Origin: Combretum micranthum
Taxonomy: Eukaryota > Streptophyta > Magnoliopsida > Myrtales > Combretaceae
Assembly (NCBI GenBank): GCA_024138025.1
Contig: JAMXBD010000974.1
Coordinates: forward strand, 248,001 to 312,000
DNA: 64,000 nucleotides
Direction: 5' to 3'
Made by a program: the position numbers and the translations under genes. Shown one piece after another: positions 45,731 to 58,200 of the stretch (the stretch's first letter is position 1; each line of letters starts with the position of its first letter). Under the pieces are notes generated by a model. It did no database searches, had not been told where the DNA came from, and worked only from the letters and a program-made list of their open reading frames with translations.

Positions 45731-47159
45731 TGTTTGGAGGATATATTATCAAAGAAGAAATTGGTGTTGCACTGTAACAGATGGGTGGAATTAGGAGTGA
45801 ATATTTTGTTCAAATTTTTTTTTTCGAGATTATTCAAACAATAATAAACTTGAGAAACTTGTTACTTAATATGTTTTAAAGTACGAATGCAAGTTATATG
45901 ATGCAAATAAAATGACATAAATTAAAGTGCAATTAAGTAAAGGACACGATGATTTATAAATGTTCCTCCTCATGAGTTAGTCTTCTCTTCCAACTCCATT
46001 GCTAGGGATTCGGTCTTCCACACTAGTTGTTCTACTAATCCAATAGCAAAGAAAAGCAACAAACACTAATAGCTCTAGCTCTATTGTTCTAGCCTATCAC
46101 TCAGCTATGCATAGACGATAAGAATTTTGTAACATCACTTCTATTTTAATCCTCACTCGAAAAGAAAAGAGAGATGTTGCAAGTATAAGAAAATGTGAAT
46201 TCTCTAGTTTAAGCTTGTAATGAGAAGGTGAAGCTCTTAGTGTCTATCAGTTTGCTCAAGAGGCTTTTGCAAGTACGAATAAAAATTCAGATGTTGTTCT
46301 TGTTGTTCTCTTCTATATTTCTTTCCTTCTATTTTTGAATTTTGAAAATTAAAGTGTATATATATTGCTTCTTAAACGGTTCTTCTTGATAGAAATCTTC
46401 AAATGTTCAAAATATCTCATGAAATCTTCCAACGTCTTTTTTGTTGTGTGGATAAGATTGATATCCTTAAATTTGCGGGATTTGATTATCTTATCTAAGT
46501 ATTCAAATTTTGAACTGATTGATCGTATCGTTTTTTTGCCTGTTTTCTTCATATGTTTTTGTTATTTTATTTTCATCTGAATCTTTGAAAACTTGGTTAA
46601 ATAAACTTTAATTTGAAATTAAAAGATAACTCTAATTTTGGATAAGCTTCAGCTGATAACAAACAAGATAGATAATATCTTTATCCTTATCTTCATCCGT
46701 GGGAACAATTATGTCAAGATAAAATATGTTTGAACTTGTTCTGATATCTTTGCTGCATTTTGATAAAACATCTTCATAAAACTTGTAAAAACTTTTTGTT
46801 ATTGCTTAAAAACTTCTTTAAAAAACTCGTGGAACATTTTTAATTTAAATCCCCATGGATTATTATCCTCTCATATGGAATGAATTAAGTGTATTACCTA
46901 AATACACTTTAGTGGAGTTGGGGCTTCAAATAAATCCAACTTGTATTTTGATGATCGATAATAAAAGTTGTATGAGCAAACATTCTACAAAATGAAGTAG
47001 TATTTATCTAATTGTTTGTTCAAGTATCTACTGAAACATCTATTTGAATGTCTTCATAAGTGTTTGTAAGAAATGATTACCTTTGTTCTACACACTTAAA
47101 AAAAACATATTCATCATATATCTTTTAACCTTTTGTTATCATCACAACTCATTTAAGAG
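45731..47159. other. Intergenic, no gene seen
   Basis: AT-rich sequence; frames at 46,349-46,580 overlap on opposite strands and look fortuitous. Some sequence near the right edge may belong to the truncated copia element, but RT motifs were not found. Confidence 0.45.
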
Positions 47160-47189
47160 AACTTAACAAGGAAGATGCTGTCATCTAGT

Positions 47190-48077
47190 GTGCACATGGC
47201 AAATTAGAGGAGGAAGAGATGATGGTGCTGTAAACGGTACATTTTGTGTTTGATAAGTAATGTGATAAACCAATAATTCATCATCATCATTCTTCCTCTT
47301 AATATCAGTTGGCTTAGTAAACTTAGGAAAGAAAGGACAATGCTCCATAAAAGTGACATCGACAGAGACAACAAATTTGTTAAAACTAGGATAATAACAT
47401 TGATAGCCTTTATGCTCAAGAGAGTAACCTAAGAAAACACATTTTACGACTTAGGATCCACTTGGTAACATAAGATCAAACATCCCAAACAAAACATGTA
47501 TTTTAAAATGTGCAAGGTTTAATGGGAAATAAGATTTGTGGGAAAAAGAATGCTTAAGAATCTCACCATTAAGAATCAATGATGGCATACGATTAATTAC
47601 TAAACATGTTGTTAAGACAGCTTCTGCCCAAAAGTGTTGAGGAACATGTGTCCAAGATAAAAGTGCCCTTACTATCTCAAGGTGATGATTTTTCCTCTCG
47701 ACCATACTATTTTAAGATGATGTGTTAATCCATGAAGTTTGATGATTAATGCTATAATTTACCATATAAATATTAAATGAATCAGATTAATAATCCATGG
47801 CATTATCACTTCTCAAAATATGCACACTGATATTAAACTGAGTTTTAATTTTGGCATAAAAAGCAATGAAATGAGAAAACAACTCAAAACAATGTTTAAT
47901 TAGATGATGCCAAGTATTCAAGAAAAAAAATAACAAAATAGCGAAATTTAATTTTGAACATATCTGGACAAGGACCCTAAACATCTGAAGGAACCATTTT
48001 AAAAGGAAAACTAGCTCTCTTATTGACACAAGAAACATAAGACTTACAATGGTGTTTTGCAAATTGATAAGACTCAC
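47190..48077 (-). pseudogene. Copia integrase, broken
   Basis: 48,077-47,787 ends with FNISVHILRSDNAMDY, the second catalytic Asp region. 47,705-47,451 opens MVERKNHHLEIVRALLSW, carrying the catalytic Glu of the DD35E triad, then VPQHFWAEAVLTTCLVINRM. In the next frame [20 protein letters not shown] and [15 protein letters not shown] give the C-terminal domain. At least two frameshifts and several stops. The first Asp region is present in a shifted frame. Confidence 0.8.
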
Positions 48078-48391
48078 AATCTAAAGACGACACATTCTAG
48101 AACTGCGGACACAACTTTTTCTTTTTAAGTAGAGAGAGAAGGATGACTAAGCCAACAATGAGCTTCAAAAGTAGTAAGGAAACTTGAGCACGCAATGGGA
48201 TTTTGAACATCCACTTGAGTATCCAAAACATAAAGACCTCTTGAAACATGCCTTTTACCAATAATCTTACTCGTTATAAAATCCTAAAACAAACCATAAT
48301 TAGGAAAGAAAGAAACAACAATTTAGGCAATGTGTAAATTGACTTATTGATATTAGATTAAAAGAAAAATTTGGTAGAATTAAAATAGAAG

Positions 48392-48580
48392 TCAAGGAAA
48401 GTAACTAAGGATAGATGCTGTAGAGCCATTTGCTAAAGTGATAATGGAAGATGAGGAGTGCGGCTTATAAGTGATGAATAAAATTGAATTACTTGTCATA
48501 TGATCAGTGACACTTGAGTTAATAACCCATTGTGAAATTAAGTGAAGGAAGATATTTGTCTTGATTGCCTGATTCAACAA
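48392..48580 (-). pseudogene. Copia protease, catalytic Asp lost
   Basis: The frame reads WVINSSVTDHMTSNSILF followed by ITLANGSTASI. The usual protease motif is WIIDSGATDHMT, so the catalytic Asp is Asn, Gly is Ser and Ala is Val. Each is a single G-to-A or C-to-T change. The enzyme would be inactive. Confidence 0.8.
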
Positions 48581-48699
48581 CTGCAGTGATGAAATGAGAT
48601 GAATATTTCAATGTTTCTTGATAATGGCAATACTTATCAAACTCATCTACAAATGGTGTAATAATCTATAATGATGGACCAGGTGTAATAGTTATTGTT

Positions 48700-49498
48700 G
48701 CAATATGAGTTGAATGAGAATTTCAAGATTTATTTAGCAATTTTCGACACATGCACTTGCTATGACCATGCTTGTGAGAGTAATAACATTCAACTCCCCC
48801 TAAATCTTAACTTCTATTATTTCCTCTATTATAATTCTAGATGGAGGAAATAACATCTCCATATCCATTATTTGGACTAACCTAAGCACTAGGGCCTAAA
48901 GTAGAGGAGGTACCAAAAGTACTGATACTTGTTCAAGGAACTCTAGTGAAACCTTGTGCAAGGAAGAAATGTTAGTATTAGATAAATTTTGAGATTCGAT
49001 AACCTCAAGTTGAGGATTAAGGCCAGACAGAAAAATCATAGTTGCCATCGCCTTTTCTTGTGACTATTGCACTTTGATATCATTACTGAATGGTAACAAG
49101 ATATTTAATTCCTCATAAATCTTTTTGAAGTTCATAAATATGTTTGAAGAGATTGATCAATCTAGACAAATTCATAAATGTGGGAAAGATTCCCTTTACC
49201 AAAATATGGAAATTCCATATATTCCATTAATTTTTCACATGATCACAGTAAATAGACTTACCCCTTAGTATCAAGAGAATTCCTGATCTATAAAAATAAT
49301 TTAGTATCATCTCTCAACCATTCTCAGCGAGTATCATCGTTTAGTGGATTATCAATAAGATGGTTGTCTTTAGAAGTACTTTGCAAATATATCATAATCA
49401 TCTTACACTGTTGTAGATAATTGGCATCAGTAAGTTTATGTTTAATGATTCTAGACAATACGAGAAGAACATCCATCATTATGGTGCCCTTCCGCCAT
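48700..49498 (-). pseudogene. Copia gag with zinc knuckle, broken
   Basis: The minus-strand ATG at 49,498-49,496 starts MAEGHHNDG and meets a stop 16 codons on. In adjacent frames KLTDANYLQQCKMIMIYLQS, DNPLNDDTR, EWLRDDTKLFL and IRNSLDTKG match the 'NYLxWxRxVxIYLxS ... W.RDDA.LFLQIRNS' pattern of copia Gag (UBN2-type). Near 48,800-48,725 a knuckle survives as YYSHKHGHSKCMCRKLLNK, with its first Cys pair damaged. Multiple frameshifts. Confidence 0.75.
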
Positions 49499-49599
49499 GA
49501 TTAACTATTAATTATTGTTGACAATAACCAACCAAAATAAATTCAATAATATAACTAATAGAGCCCTACCACTTTGATTAAACAAATACCTAAGGAAAA

Positions 49600-50340
49600 A
49601 AAAAAAACCTAATGTTTAAACTAATGACACATGTAGGATGTTGCAAAGAGAGGTATGGGAGGAGAAACAGACAAACCCGGTTTCTCAAGTGTGCGAGTGT
49701 GAAAGGAGATCAAATTAGATAGAAATAATAGCTTTGACTCATTCTTCATAGAATAAGTACTTTAATCTTTTTAAAGATATTTTAGTAAGTTTTCATGTTG
49801 CTCTCGATCTTAACAATGTGCCGAAAATCTCCTAAATAATCAGAGAAGCCTCTTATTTATAGATGTTGGAGGTTGATGATTGTAGTTCGATGACTTCCAG
49901 ATGAATGGTTGAGATCAAGTGTTGCTAGTGATCATTAGATCATTTTATAGTGATCCAACGGTTGATATTGAAGCCTTCTTTTCTTATAGTAGTAAGCTGG
50001 GCTGTAAATGAGCTTGACGATTTTTATTATATAAAAGAAGCTTATTTTTCAACATAAAAATGATGAAGGCTTATTTTAGTCAGCACTATTTTAATCAAAT
50101 AAAGTGCAAATTAACCTAGAAAGATATTTTTTTAGTCTACTTTTCTTGCACGATAAAACCGAATAAGATCGAGAACAAATAAATCAGTCCGATGATCCCT
50201 ATTCCGAGCCTACCAAGCCAAATCTCCTTACGACATTCCTTATTGGACTCGATCTCCTAGGTCCTATCACTAGCCAGAATATTGGCTCGTAGCATTAAAT
50301 TGGGCCAAAAACCTAATTACCAAAATGACCCTCTATATAT
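49600..50340 (-). repeat. Probable 5' LTR of copia element
   Basis: It lies upstream of gag on the minus strand and contains TATAAATAAGAGGC (TATA box at 49,861-49,852). Next to gag, TGGTAGGGCTC (about 49,573-49,563, minus) may be an eroded PBS related to TGGTATCAGAGC. The outer end was not identified and no partner LTR is present, so the borders are approximate. Confidence 0.45.
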
Positions 50341-51210
50341 TTTTTTTTATGTTAATTCCTAAATTTGTAACTTAAAATTTATAAGCAATAGTGTAATAAA
50401 TTTCGCATTTTTAATATTTCAATTATTTTATATATTTAGGTATATGCATTATAAGTTTGTATCATTTTTATCAAATTTATAAATCATATTATATATAATT
50501 GTTGTGGGTTTATTGTTTGCTAATATAGAAATATACAAAATATATGACCAACTAAAAGTCCATGTAGAACTACTAATTCATTATTAGTAGTGGATAAATA
50601 TCATTACATGTACCATATGTTGAATCGGTATATATCCACCGCTTACATACATCGGTGACATATATTATACAATGAATATGGGAAGTGCAAAACGGTAAGA
50701 ATTCTCCAAATTTCGTAATTCTAAATGAGCCCAAATTAACACGTTGATACTCAAATAAAAATTTAATGCATATTGCAGTTATGTTGATTTGTGAACATGA
50801 AGTTATGATCATGCCCGATGAAGAAGGGACCACAAATGGATGAATAAAGCTATATCAGAGAAAGCGAACTAATGATTGAAAAAGAGGAAACTCAGTCACA
50901 ATGAGTGCAAATCGTCCACAGCATATTCTCTTCTCCGTTCAATTGTAAATTGGAAAAGTTGTTGCAGTACGACAGCACGATGGTTTAAACTTTAAAGCCA
51001 AACCTTTTTGCCCCACTATTTCCACTTTAGAAATTTAATTTATCTCGTCATGTCATCTAGCTACTGGTGCTTCCATTATTTTATCAGAAATAATGCAAAA
51101 AAATATCAAAAGGGTGAACAAATAGGTGCTGACCCCGAAAAAAACAATGGAGGACAATGGAAAAAAATTGAACAAAGATAATTTGAACTTGCTTTCTAAT
51201 TGATGACGTG
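50341..51210. other. Intergenic, no gene seen
   Basis: AT-rich. An 86-codon frame at 50,573-50,833 (minus) is rich in I and C and has no recognisable domain. No terminal repeats seen. Confidence 0.45.
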
Positions 51211-52760
51211 TGATAAGTGTTTTAAATATCCTTATAGGATTAGGATTTTTGGGTATATATTTTGGAAATTTTGATTTATAATCCCGTGAATTTGGTATTT
51301 AATTTTTTCTTATTTCATTCAAATCTAAAAAGGATATTTAAAAGCAAATCGAAGAATTTGGGACAAGTTTTTTGCAAATTGGCTAATGATTTATTCATAT
51401 TTCAAGAAGTCAGATATGAACACAAGGAGCAAGCACGATCCTGTCGAAACTTGTGTTCCTTGCGGATTGAGATTTTGAACAACACGACTTTGTGATGAGA
51501 AGTTGTGTTCAACAAAAACACAAGAAAAATGCATGGCCATATTTCATGCTATGTACAGCAGGAATCATGTGATAAAGAACACGTTGTGTTGAGATGACGT
51601 TTCAAAATTAGAGAGTTACACAGCTAGGAACATAGGTGGTGTTGGAAGGTGTGTTGTTCTTGAAGATCAATTTGCAAATGTTGGAAATTGTTATCTCAGA
51701 AGCACATGGGTAAGAACATATCCTGTGTTTGACCCTCCATTGGAAGATATGAAAAGATTTACTTACCAGATTTGTACATTTAAGAGATTCTAAAAGAAGG
51801 CAAGCATGAACACAACCTGTGTTAGATCATGCTTTCCAAAATAGGCACTACTTCAAATATCTTTATAATATTGAGGAAAGATGTAATTATTGAGACATTA
51901 TAGTCATTAGCAAAGATAATAAACTCAGAGCAACTCAAGAATCACTAGATCTTATCAAATATTGTGAGAAATTTCATTAAAAGAGTTTTACATATTTGGT
52001 TATTTGATTTTTTACATGATTTGTGATTTTCTTAAATTTATGGAGGAGTAATTTCATTATACCTATTTTGATGAATCTTAGATTGTTATGTAATTAGACT
52101 TATTTGTTTTAATGACTATTAATTTCTTGAATCCAATCATGCATTTTTAATTGTTGTTGATTAATATTATCTATATTGATTCAATATCAATTCATATTGT
52201 TGATCAAGAAATGCTTTGTGAATAGATCTAAATTGGAGAAGGTGCATGTAATGCTATGATAGTACAAGCAAATCTTTTGAATTAGGCTCAAACCTAATGG
52301 TAGAACTCATGATTTTAATGTGACTTGTTTTAATTTGGAAGAGGTTCTAGTTAATGAATTGAAATTCTTAAAGCATATATTAATTTGTTATAGAAATTTT
52401 GTCATTCGAGAAATTAGTAATTACATTGATTAGTTTTTAAATTATATAGTTAATTTGGGAGAATTTGAAATCTAGATATGCCGTACAATCAATAGTTTAA
52501 TTTGTGATCTTGATTTGGATCTTGCTTAGTTTATTTGTTTAATTGGTTGAATTCACTAGTATCCACTGGTTAGGTGATGAGGAGAGAGTAATTACTACTT
52601 GTGATCTCAATAGGTACACTTGTCTACGTGGTCATAGAATAGTATTATGATAACCAAAACTCAGATCAGTCTCAATATATATACATATATATTATATAAG
52701 AGATTTTTGGATCAGTTGTTTCATAATCATACTAGAATTTTGGGTAAAAGACATGCCTAC
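51211..52760 (+). repeat. Athila-like LTR, plus strand
   Basis: It starts TGATAAGTGTTTTAAATA, a typical LTR start for this group. Words such as GTTGTGTTC and ACACAAG recur at 51,420-51,850. The part 52,150-52,690 is homologous to the minus-strand LTR at 29,488-29,930 and 26,930-26,992. Near 52,725 AGATTTTTGGATCAGTTG may be an eroded form of the TTTTTGGCGCCGTTG primer-binding region of Athila-type elements. No coding region follows. Confidence 0.55.
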
Positions 52761-54054
52761 CATCTCTAGAAAATAATTGTACAAATACATCTTAGATAAA
52801 AATAATACCTAAATAATATTGCTATATCCCATCTTAGATATGAGATCATAATTTTACCGTGTGTTGCATACCCAAGATGTGATATAGTGGGGGATGAAAA
52901 AATTTACAATAGTGTCGCATAGAAAAATACAACATACATAGCAATAGAGTTAAAAAAAAAAGAAAAAGGAACGATTAACTTAAAATTTGTCAAAATCAAT
53001 CAGTGGTCATGTTAAAGGCAAAGGTCATGTCAAAGGCTGCTATAAATTTGTCTAAATCAGCAAGCTCCCAGAGATGTAGCATATGTCCAATAAATTAATA
53101 ATAAGGGAGTCACATGTGAAATAAAATGGTTTGTATCTAGTATTATCAAATAGTAATTTGAATGTGTATCTCGTAAAAAATGTGCAATAACAATAAAATT
53201 ACTGTATAACATCCTTATCATATCATACTACAATGTAATGATGTAATTTTTTCATTCAAGTAATATTGTGTGGTTTTTTTCATATTAATGGTAAATCAGA
53301 AATAATCTCCTAGAATTTTAGTAAAATCTTTGATGACTAAGGTCGTTATAAATTAGAATTTTTCTTTTTAAGGTCAATTAATTAAGCCAATAGTTGTTTA
53401 TATCTCTTGCTATTATGATAATATGCTTTGTATTCGCTCATATTATCGTAAGCAAACTATGCTTTTATGCTACATATGTGGGGGTTGTCTGGAAGTTTAA
53501 GACTTCCTAAGAGCCGGGAAAGGTTTTTCGTTTGTCGTGGCTTTTATATAGCAGAACAATAATCACATTATATATATCTCTTTGTGTTTGTATGTTACCA
53601 AAAATGGCAAACTTGCTCCCAAGTGCTCAATCGTAAGTATTGTCTTCCAATCCTTAATTTATTTTCTCCTTTATATTTCTACGATCTACGTACTACATGA
53701 ATACATGTCAAAAATCAATTGGCTATCCTCCATTTTCCTTTGCTTTGCTCTTTTTTCACTTTATCAATTAATAATTAAAATTACCTAATTTTTGAATCTA
53801 TGACATCATTGTATTCTCAATTTTTCTTGATCTAAAAATTAATATTTAAAATGACATAGTTGATAAAATTCCCTATTGCATCATTGTAACTTTATCTTCT
53901 TGTTTATAATCTCAATCATTAATTATATGTTGTAGAGGGCAAAATGATCTTACCTAGTTTTGGTTCTTTGGATAGAGTAATACAAGAAAGGCATTATTAT
54001 TGCCATTAAGTGTAAATATTCATATTTCCACTTTTATATGGATGTTTACAATAG
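52761..54054. other. Intergenic; weak gene-start-like signal at 53,540-53,640
   Basis: At 53,547 CTTTTATATAGCAG is a good TATA box. About 60 bases on, CAAAAATGGCAAACTTGC has a favourable plant start context and an eleven-codon frame (MANLLPSAQS) that runs into TC/GTAAGTAT, a splice donor. No further exons could be recognised. It may be a gene fragment, an LTR leader, or chance. Confidence 0.3.
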
Positions 54055-55215
54055 GGTAAATTACACTGGAAAGTATTAGCATTTAAGGTATTAACGTTTG
54101 GAGTGGTTAAAAAATGTATCAATATTTGGTAAGTGATTCATTTAAGGTATTGCTAATGGTTTATGTTGATGCCGTTAACAGTGTGATGTTATGTGACACA
54201 TGTCAGCAGAGACATTTTTGTCATTTTAAATTTGTTTGAAGACTCGACCGAATGAGGAAAAATTAAAAAAAAATAAAACCGAATTTATCTTCTTCCTTAA
54301 CAGTTTCAACTCTCTATCTCTCAACTTTCTACTCCTCTCTACCCTTTCTCTCTCTTTCCCTTTAAACGTCACAACCAAAAACCTTTGAAACCTAAACCCA
54401 TCCACCTCATCCCCCAATCGCATCCAACGCCGTCTTCAACCCACTTAAACCCACTAAAGAAACCTAAAACCCAAAACAAAGAAACCTAAAACACCCCTTT
54501 TGCTAGAGGTCACAAGTTGGTATGGTGTGGCGTTGATGGCAGTGGTAGTCTAGGTTTGGTGGAAGTTTGGTCTTGTGAAGATGATGAGGTGTTATGTGCG
54601 AATTGATTCTAAGCTCTATCAAAAGCGATGACAATGTTAGAGGGTGATTCGATTCATTGAGTTGCGTTTGAGTCTTAGATTTAGCTTTAATCTCAAGTGG
54701 GTTTTGAATAGTGAGTCAACTTGGTGTTATAAGAGCATGGTGAGTTCATCGGTTTGATTCGCAAGGTTACATCTCAGTGGGGATTGGTGGGTGAACATAG
54801 TGAGTTGCAGGCTTGAATGGTGGCTCTCTCAATAGCTTGATTGGTTTGCCAAAGGTTGTTGTTAATGGAGTCTAGGTTTGTGTGGAGAAAGTGGATTTAA
54901 AGAGAGAAGGGAGTAGAGAGAGATGGATCCAAGGAAGAAGATGAAGATTCTTGTCCAGTCTTGTTGATTTATATAGTTTCTCATTTATTTTTTTCTTTTT
55001 TTAATAATTTTTCATCGGGTCTTCAAATAAATAAAAAAATGATGAAAATGTCTCTTGCTAACATGTGTCACATAATGGCATGCCGTTAAGGGTGTTAAAC
55101 ACAAACCGTTACCAATACCTTAAATGAATCACTTGACCAAACGTTGATACCTCTTTTTAACCATCCAAACATTAACATCTCAAATGAACTTACTCTCAAA
55201 TGTTAATATCAAAAT
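54055..55215. mobile_element. Long-TIR Mutator-like element, Pack-MULE candidate
   Basis: The left arm starts GGTAAATTACACTGGAAAG and runs about 220 bp; the right arm (54,990-55,215) is its imperfect inverse, sharing GACACATGTCAGCAGAGACA against TGTCTCTTGCTAACATGTGTC, GACTCGACCGAATGA against TCATCGGGTCTTC, and TTGATACCTCTTTTTAACC. The terminal words belong to the same family as the two short Mutator MITEs. The roughly 700-bp core (54,275-54,985) is GC-richer than its surroundings and unrelated to the arms. The last bases of the right end are eroded and no target duplication was found. Confidence 0.65.
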
Positions 55216-58200
55216 AAGAGATTTGCTTCAAATATATGAGGTATATTGGAAGATGCTAGATAAGTAAAAAGGAAAGAAGAAAGAATTAAAAGAGCTATTG
55301 ATATCAATACCTATTGATATGAAAGTGCTAAATAGAAGGGAAAAGGAAAGAAAAAGATGAAGAGATATTGTCTCATTTCATAGATCCTTTTTATGACATG
55401 CTTTAGTAAGTGCGACTTATGTTTTTTGTAAAGAAAACTATGCAAAATTAATTACAATTGTCTATGTAAGAGGGAGGAGGGGAGAGGAGGAGGGGAAAGG
55501 AGAGAGAGAGAAGAATGAAGATAATTTATTTTATATGTTGCCTTAAGCAATAGTAATGATAAAGTATATATGTATTTGCACATATGTGCAGGAGTGACAT
55601 GATACAAGCGAGCATAAGAAGGGGGGAAAAAAGAGAAGGCATTAAAAAATTATTATGCATTGCTTGGGGTTAATGTATAAATACATTTACATATTTTAGC
55701 CTACAGTAATATGTGCAAATAAGTCGTGCTATGATCTCGACCAAAAAAAAAAAAAAATGCAGCACTAGTGTTAAGCTTGTATATTGTAAGTGGTACTCAA
55801 CGAAACATTAAGTTATGATAGTGCATTTAGCAGCTATGTAGCTATTGCATGAGTGCACAAGCAGTAGGTAGCACCATAGTTAATTAAATGATATATTTTA
55901 TGCTCAAACCCCTTCAACTTCATTTAAAGAACTTTTGATCAAGGCAAAATATAGAGGGTGAAATCTAGATTCTAGGTCTTATAGCCTAGTAATGATTTCG
56001 TTTTGACTCTTTATGCTAAGTGATAAGGCTCAGAGGGTCAAGTATATGAAACTAGGATGACTATGGGAGATTTAACTGGTGGGCTTAGAGTAGGAACTAT
56101 TAAATCCAATCAACTCATTTACTCTCAACCTTTCTTAAGGAGCTCATACATTCAAAGAGGCCATTCCATGGGCTAAAAAACCATGGAAAAATCCATCATT
56201 AAGAAGACTTATCTTGCTTGTTGATTATCAATTCGATCTGGCGGACATCATTGAGAGTTAAGCTTTATAAATACCCAGAGCTGCCTCATTTGGCAGATCC
56301 AGAAATTGACAAAAATGTTGCCATACTACTGGAATACTCTCATAAGAGATGAAATAGAGCTCAAAGTAAAAACACACTATCTTTCCTATAGAATAATGGG
56401 GTTGATACTTTATAACTCCTCCACCTATTAGAAGTGCATTCTAACTCCCTAAAAATGCCAGTTTCCTCCTCCCTACCTTATGACTCTTAGTCATTCTTGG
56501 GTATGCTTCGACACCACTCCTCTAAAGTCGTGTGTAGAGTGAGACATACACTATACGATGTAATCACTATGATTGGATCCACCCCATTACACAAGTAATA
56601 ACATGCTAAGAATAAATGAGAATATAAATCAATATTGTCCAATTTTTATAAAAGGAAATGTTAACTAAATGTGTGGAAATACAGACTACTTGTTAAAAGA
56701 ATAAAATAAAAAACAAATCTCATTTGCTTATAAACTATATCTATATCTATATATATCTATATTATTATAGAAAAAGTTAAGCTTTGATCTCCACATTTTT
56801 CAAGTTCAATTTTACCATTTATTATTCTAAATAAAGCAATTATAAGGTATCATACAATAATCTAACTTAAAAATGTCCAAGGATGAGGAAAGCTTCACCT
56901 ATCCTCTCTTTCTCTCTGCAATTTACACTACGTCTTTACTATATCATGACTACATTCTCTCTCTAATCCGCCAACTCTAAATTTACCCTTTCTCTCTTCT
57001 CTTTTAAATATATAATAGGGTTTTATTTGCCCATTTTGTACGTATTTGGAAATCTTAACAAGAAAGGATCTTGGATTTGAAATGATTTTATCAAATGGGG
57101 TGCATTTTGGTTTTGGACATAGAATACATGATGTGCCTTGCAGGTTTGACTTGATTTGATTCAACCAATAGAGTTTTTACTTTACTCCTTGTTTGAACCT
57201 ATGATTTTTATTATTATTTTTTTTTTCTACCTTTTGTTTTTTCATATAAAGTTTATGGTAGGATTTATTTCGGATTTGTTTCAACCAAGTTTATGGATTA
57301 GGACAGTACAAACTGAGAAGAGTTTTTCCTCTAAATCCATTAAGATGAAATAATTATAACCATAATTTTTCTTTTTTGTATTTTCATAAAGATGGTAGAT
57401 TTATATAATTACTATTGTATTATTTCAATACTCTTTATCCATAATTTGCTTTCATTTTTATCTGATGATGATTAATACATAATCTTATTTTGCAATAGTA
57501 ACTTTTTTTAGAAGAGATGCTATTCAAAATATTTTATCTATAAGAAATAACTATTTTTAACCCTTTTTCTAGCTAAATTTATACTTTTCCGTTTTCAAGT
57601 TATGTAATAAATTGTTGCTTTCTTCATTTATATTATATGTATTGGTGTGAAATGATTGTGGTAACTTATAGTGGCACATTTTGAAGGTGAACTATGATTG
57701 TGGTAACGATTTTGTTGTGGTCTCAAGAAGTTTCTCATGAGACATACTATTTAGGATTTTTAATCCTCTTATTCTTCTTCCTTGAATTGGTGGTTATGAG
57801 TAAGGTGCAAAGTTGTGTATGTTTAACCTCATGTATATGGAAAGTTGATTTAAAATTTTATGGTACAATTTATATATTATTGAAGGTATGACATGTAATT
57901 CACTTTAGATTAATGAACTCTTTTAATTTTTTTTTTTTTTTGTTGCTTACATCTCAAGTTTCCATTTATAAGATAGATGTTGCAAAAAGACAATTAATGG
58001 AGTTTACCGAGATTCCAGAAGAAAGCAATTGATATTTTAAAAACTCTCCTGATGTTTAGAATCTCCTATCGGTTAAAGTTTCATGGAAAATTCTACGGAT
58101 CACTATTGATCGTCTTAGATTTATTTCAAGCATGATGAACCTTTATTATGGATTGATGGGTGGTGACAAGAAGGTTAGTTATTCTCAAGTTTTATTGGTG

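Larger units (their letters stand above)
47160..50340 (-). mobile_element. Ty1/copia element, minus strand, RT lost
   Basis: Right to left: LTR-like region with a TATA box, a possible PBS, gag (start about 49,498), zinc knuckle, protease and integrase. After the integrase C-terminal domain the element stops at about 47,160-47,200; no RT, RNase H or left LTR follows. Many substitutions and stops. It is a different copia lineage from the one at 39,771, judging by its Gag and protease text. Confidence 0.75.

Noticed and set aside
54226..54423. 65-codon minus-strand basic frame
   Set aside because: It straddles the inverted arm and the purine/pyrimidine-rich core of the Mutator-like element; charge follows from (GAGAAA)-like composition.
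57640..58200. Possible multi-exon host gene
   Set aside because: Short open pieces and acceptor-like sites occur, but frames do not join consistently and no domain is recognisable.
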